DNA of 64,000 nucleotides from Nodosilinea sp. P-1105 (GTDB lineage: Bacteria; Cyanobacteriota; Cyanobacteriia; Phormidesmidales; Phormidesmidaceae): contig NZ_SMDQ01000023.1 in NCBI RefSeq assembly GCF_012911975.1, positions 1 to 64,000 of the forward strand. The letters are read 5' to 3'. The position numbers and the translations under genes were made by a program. Under the pieces are notes generated by a model that did not search any database, was not told where the DNA came from, and saw only the letters and a list, made by a program, of their open reading frames with translations. Below, in pieces: positions 60,873 to 64,000 of the stretch; the stretch's first letter is position 1; each line of letters starts with the position of its first letter.

Positions 60873-61721
60873 CTAAGGCAGCCAGGGGTACTGACGGAAA
60901 TCAGGGGAGCGTTTTTCCAAGAATGCCTGTTTACCCTCGGCTCCTTCTTCGGTCATGTAGTAAAGCAGGGTGGCATTCCCAGCCAGCTCTTGGAGCCCAG
61001 CCTGGCCATCGCAGTCGGCGTTAAAGGCGGCCTTGAGGCAGCGAATGGCAATCGGGCTTTTTTGCAAAATTTCTTGGGCCCACTGCACCCCTGTCGCTTC
61101 TAGCTGATCCACAGGGACGACACAGTTAACTAAGCCCATATCCAGGGCTTCCTGGGCGCTGTACTGACGACACAGGTACCAAATTTCCCGAGCTTTCTTT
61201 TGCCCCACCAGGCGAGCCAGATAGCTGGCCCCAAACCCACCGTCAAAACTGCCGACTTTGGGGCCGGTTTGGCCAAAGATGGCGTTGTCGGCGGCAATGG
61301 TCAAGTCGCAGACCACGTGCAACACATGACCGCCACCGATGGCATAGCCCGCCACCAGGGCGATCACCACTTTCGGCATCGAGCGAATCAGCCGTTGCAG
61401 GTCCAGGACATTCAGGCGGGGCACACCAGTATCATCCATATACCCCCCCTGGCCTCGTACACTCTGGTCGCCCCCAGAACAAAAGGCATATTTACCGTCG
61501 GTGTGGGGACCAGCACCAGTCAGCAGCACCACCCCAATCCGGCTATCCTCACGGGCGTTGGCAAAAGCGTCATAGAGCTCTGCCACGGTTTTGGGCCGAA
61601 AGGCATTGCGCTTATGGGGCCGATTGATGGTGATTTTGGCTATACCATCAGCCTTTTGGTAGATGATGTCGTCGTAGGGCTTTACGTCTTGCCAGGCAAC
61701 CTGCATGGGGCACATGTCCAT
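60873..61721 (-). CDS. menB: 1,4-dihydroxy-2-naphthoyl-CoA synthase
   Basis: MenB closes the ring of o-succinylbenzoyl-CoA to DHNA-CoA in phylloquinone (photosystem I) synthesis. The 282-residue crotonase-fold protein has [35 protein letters not shown] and [40 protein letters not shown] is also diagnostic of MenB. Start at ATG 61721 ([20 protein letters not shown]); the second or third Met is possible. Confidence 0.96.
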   Translation of the reverse strand: MDMCPMQVAWQDVKPYDDIIYQKADGIAKITINRPHKRNAFRPKTVAELYDAFANAREDSRIGVVLLTGAGPHTDGKYAFCSGGDQSVRGQGGYMDDTGVPRLNVLDLQRLIRSMPKVVIALVAGYAIGGGHVLHVVCDLTIAADNAIFGQTGPKVGSFDGGFGASYLARLVGQKKAREIWYLCRQYSAQEALDMGLVNCVVPVDQLEATGVQWAQEILQKSPIAIRCLKAAFNADCDGQAGLQELAGNATLLYYMTEEGAEGKQAFLEKRSPDFRQYPWLP

Positions 61722-61834
61722 TGAACAGTGGTTTCTAGCCTCTCATATATTGGGTAGGGGTTGATTTTTTCATGGGCAAGCCGGGGCTGCCTGGCCCACA
61801 GGAATGGCGTTGCATAGCGCATGGCTGGAGCACT

Positions 61835-62812
61835 CTAAAGCTGCTGTAAATGGTGGAGGCTAAACAACTGGTCAGGGTCAGTCCACACCTGGACGGGCTT
61901 GAACCCGGCTTCCATGGCTAGCAGCTGAAACTCGTCGATGGTGTACTTGTAGGAGTGCTCCGTGCGCAGGGTTTCCCCGGTTTGGAAGGGAATGGGGATA
62001 TCTCCTAACTGTACAGTTTGATCCCTGAGGCTGACGATCGCCATTTCAATCCGGCCAGCATCAGGGTTGTAGTGAGCCCGGTAGGTAAACTGGTCTAGAT
62101 CAAAGTCGGCGTCCAACTCTCGGTTGATGCGTTCCAGCAGGTTAAGGGCAAAGGCGGCGGAGACCCCCTGGGCGTCGTCATAGGCGGGTTCGAGAACCTG
62201 GGCAGATTTTTTCAGGTCAACCCCAATCACCAAATCCCCCAGCACCGAGATGGTTTTTAGAAAGGCCACGGCTTCAGCCGGTTCCAGGTTGCCAATGGAT
62301 GACCCCGGGAAAAAGCCGACGGTGGCTTGGTCCCGGAGTTCTGGAACGCTGTCGATGGGTAAGGGTTGGGTGTAGTCAGCGCAGATGGCGATCGCCCCTA
62401 ACCCGGCAAAGTCCTGGGTTAGGGCCTGGCAAGCTTCCTGTAGGTGCTGGCGAGAGATATCCACCCCCACATAGGTCGTAATTTGAGGGGCTGCTTGCAG
62501 TAAAATCCGCACTTTTTGACTGCTGCCGCTGCCCAGTTCCACCAGGGTGCGGTTTCCTAAGCTAGCGGCGATCGCGGCGGCATGGGTCTGTAAAATGGCC
62601 ATTTCGCTACGGGTCAGATAATACTCCGGTAAGCCACAGATGGCGTCAAACAACTCAGACCCGCGCTTGTCGTAGAGAAACTTGGGAGAAATCGTCTTTT
62701 GCGGTAGGCTTAGCCCTTCCACGACGGCACTGCGAAAATCGTCAATGGGGGGATGAAAATCATATAATTTGACGGGAAAACGCTGGGTCTGAAAACTAGA
62801 ACTTGCGGGCAT
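61835..62812 (-). CDS. egtD: L-histidine N-alpha-methyltransferase EgtD
   Basis: EgtD makes hercynine by three SAM-dependent methylations of histidine, the first step to ergothioneine. The 325-residue protein has KFLYDKRGSELFDAICGLPE, YYLTRSEMAIL, SAM-binding LVELGSGSSQKVRILL and FFPGSSIGNLEP. RTEHSYKYTIDEF near the C-terminus is typical of the substrate pocket. It lies 126 bp downstream of egtB on the same strand, so the two likely form an operon. Confidence 0.95.
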   Translation of the reverse strand: MPASSSFQTQRFPVKLYDFHPPIDDFRSAVVEGLSLPQKTISPKFLYDKRGSELFDAICGLPEYYLTRSEMAILQTHAAAIAASLGNRTLVELGSGSSQKVRILLQAAPQITTYVGVDISRQHLQEACQALTQDFAGLGAIAICADYTQPLPIDSVPELRDQATVGFFPGSSIGNLEPAEAVAFLKTISVLGDLVIGVDLKKSAQVLEPAYDDAQGVSAAFALNLLERINRELDADFDLDQFTYRAHYNPDAGRIEMAIVSLRDQTVQLGDIPIPFQTGETLRTEHSYKYTIDEFQLLAMEAGFKPVQVWTDPDQLFSLHHLQQL

Positions 62813-62938
62813 AAGAGTACAAACGTAACGGCATACAAATACAATCAGAACGGGCAGAACTGGATCAGTGGATCATCAGCAGCGGCAGCGGCCAAGGAAT
62901 AGGGTAACCAGTCCCCCTATGCTGGCCTAGGTCGCAGG

Positions 62939-64000
62939 TCAGGTGGCCAGGCGAATACCGCTGAACTGCCAGCGAGCACTGGGCGGAAAGAAATTACGGT
63001 AGGTGGGGCGAATGTGCCCTGGTGGGGTAACACAGGATCCCCCCCTTAGCACCATTTGGCTACACATAAACTTGCCGTTATATTCTCCCACTGCCCCGGC
63101 CGCAGGGCGAAATCCCGGATAGGGCAAATAGGCGCTTTGGGTCCATTCCCAGGTGTCGCCATAGAGTTGCTCTAGGGGTTCAATCCCGGCAGCGGGTTGG
63201 GGATGCAAGTAGTCAGCTGCCAGTAAATTCCCCTGAGGGGGTACGTCGCGGGTGGCCACTTCCCATTCCGCTTCCGTCGGCAAGCGGCATCCATACCACT
63301 GGGCAAAGGCATCGGCCTCAAAGTAACTGAGATGGGTCACGGGTTGATCGATCCCTAGGGGCTGCAAACCAGCCAAGGTCATGATCCACCATTGACCATC
63401 CTGCTGTTCCCAGTAAAGGGGGGCTTGCCACCCCTGGTCTTGTATGGTTGCCCAGCCTTCCGCTAGCCAATAACTGGGGGTTTGGTAGCCTCCCGCCTCC
63501 ATAAACGCTAAATATTCGCCATTGGTGACTAATCGGTTGGCCAGGGCAAAGTCCTGTAGATACACCTGATGGGCTGGACCTTCGTTATCGAAGCTAAACT
63601 CATCGGCTGCCAATCCCTCCCCCTGGTGACCGATGGTGTGCAGCCCACCAGAAAATTCCACAAATTTGAGGGGGCCAGGGTTAGCCATAGCCTGGGGTAG
63701 ATCCTGACGGTAAGCAGGGCGCAGGGGATTTTGAGCCAGATTGTATTTCAAATCTGTCAATAACAGCTCTTGGTGCTGTTGCTCGTGGTGCAGCCCCAGG
63801 ATGGTTAACGCCGCCACTGGGGACTGATCACCCTGCTGCTGTAGTAGGGCGGCCATCGCCTGATCCACATGGGCACGATACTGGTAAACTTGGTCCACCG
63901 TAGGCCGCGATAACAGGCCCCGCTGAGGGCGTGGATGCCGCTCTCCCACCGCCTCGTAATAGGAATTGAACAAATAGTTATAGGTGGGATGAAACGCTTG
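62939..64000 (-). CDS. egtB: Hercynine oxygenase EgtB, N-terminus beyond the window
   Basis: EgtB is the iron sulfoxide synthase that joins hercynine to a thiol (gamma-glutamylcysteine or cysteine) with O2. The visible 353 residues start mid-protein: the frame continues to the window edge (FHPTYNYLFNSYYEAVGERH), so the 5' end is missing. The DinB-like domain holds the iron ligands in LGLHHEQQHQELL. The C-terminal FGE-sulfatase domain has CRLPTEAEWEVA, GDTWEWTQSAYLPYPG and RGGSCVTP. The thiol substrate cannot be told from sequence. Confidence 0.93.
   Translation of the reverse strand, partial: QAFHPTYNYLFNSYYEAVGERHPRPQRGLLSRPTVDQVYQYRAHVDQAMAALLQQQGDQSPVAALTILGLHHEQQHQELLLTDLKYNLAQNPLRPAYRQDLPQAMANPGPLKFVEFSGGLHTIGHQGEGLAADEFSFDNEGPAHQVYLQDFALANRLVTNGEYLAFMEAGGYQTPSYWLAEGWATIQDQGWQAPLYWEQQDGQWWIMTLAGLQPLGIDQPVTHLSYFEADAFAQWYGCRLPTEAEWEVATRDVPPQGNLLAADYLHPQPAAGIEPLEQLYGDTWEWTQSAYLPYPGFRPAAGAVGEYNGKFMCSQMVLRGGSCVTPPGHIRPTYRNFFPPSARWQFSGIRLAT

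Overview
The window is cyanobacterial chromosome. The octamer GCGATCGC (HIP1) recurs throughout. Cyanobacterial genes include nblA, a light-type class II fructose/sedoheptulose bisphosphatase (glpX), menB with a DHNA-CoA thioesterase, hemA, a DUF760 gene and the urtABCDE urea transporter. The small-repeat families and gene content resemble a filamentous Leptolyngbya/Nodosilinea-type organism, but the species cannot be fixed from this sequence. No rRNA, tRNA, CRISPR array or phage was seen.

Layout. 0-4 kb: repeats, then a YraQ/ArsP-type permease, its TIGR03943 partner and a membrane-anchored propeller-like protein. 4-8 kb: pgeF, birA, an M23 peptidase and a thioesterase with a tiny overlapping membrane ORF. 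8-11 kb: a redox block with a PerR-type Fur regulator divergent from a type II peroxiredoxin, then a thioredoxin-reductase-like flavoprotein without a visible NADPH motif. 11-15 kb: gamma carbonic anhydrase and a four-gene run (CxxC protein, VOC, AAA ATPase, adenosine-specific kinase). 14.8-17.5 kb: the arsenate-efflux pair gap-arsJ behind two ArsR-like operators. 17.7-23.6 kb: a Nif11-like protein, clpC, an SLH protein and glpX. 23.9-33.7 kb: hemA, an AAA/PD-(D/E)XK protein, ureG and urtABCDE behind an NtcA-type promoter. UrtD carries an extra TerB-like domain. 33.9-41.3 kb: SDR, EAL protein, dapL, DUF760, scpB, an orphan ABC ATPase, lgt and hypotheticals. 41.5-46.5 kb: a 1356-residue hybrid histidine kinase and a stand-alone receiver. 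46.9-50 kb: an operon of CstA, a small protein ending Cys-Cys and an ArsA/Get3-like ATPase. 50-54.6 kb: a lipoprotein, ybaK, an NCS2 purine permease and yraN. 54.7-56 kb: a decayed IS607 element. 56-64 kb: nblA, a CocE-type hydrolase, rpsU, a phosphoesterase lipoprotein, a 43-residue protein, menB and ergothioneine genes egtD and egtB (egtB runs off the right edge).

The intergenic DNA is full of repeats. Three MITE-like elements share 12-bp inverted ends and TA flanks, and two of them supply the TAG stop codon of the neighbouring gene. C-rich CCATCCACCC-type tracts end directly at the start codons of arsJ, urtD, urtE and scpB. A heptamer family (GGTGTCA) and TTTTGGATTTTGG tracts are scattered, and a roughly 110-bp inverted pair flanks clpC and the SLH gene.

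The best candidates for something new are the UrtD-TerB fusion, the CstA/CC-ending protein/ArsA-ATPase operon, the start-codon-abutting repeats, and the stop-codon-donating MITEs.
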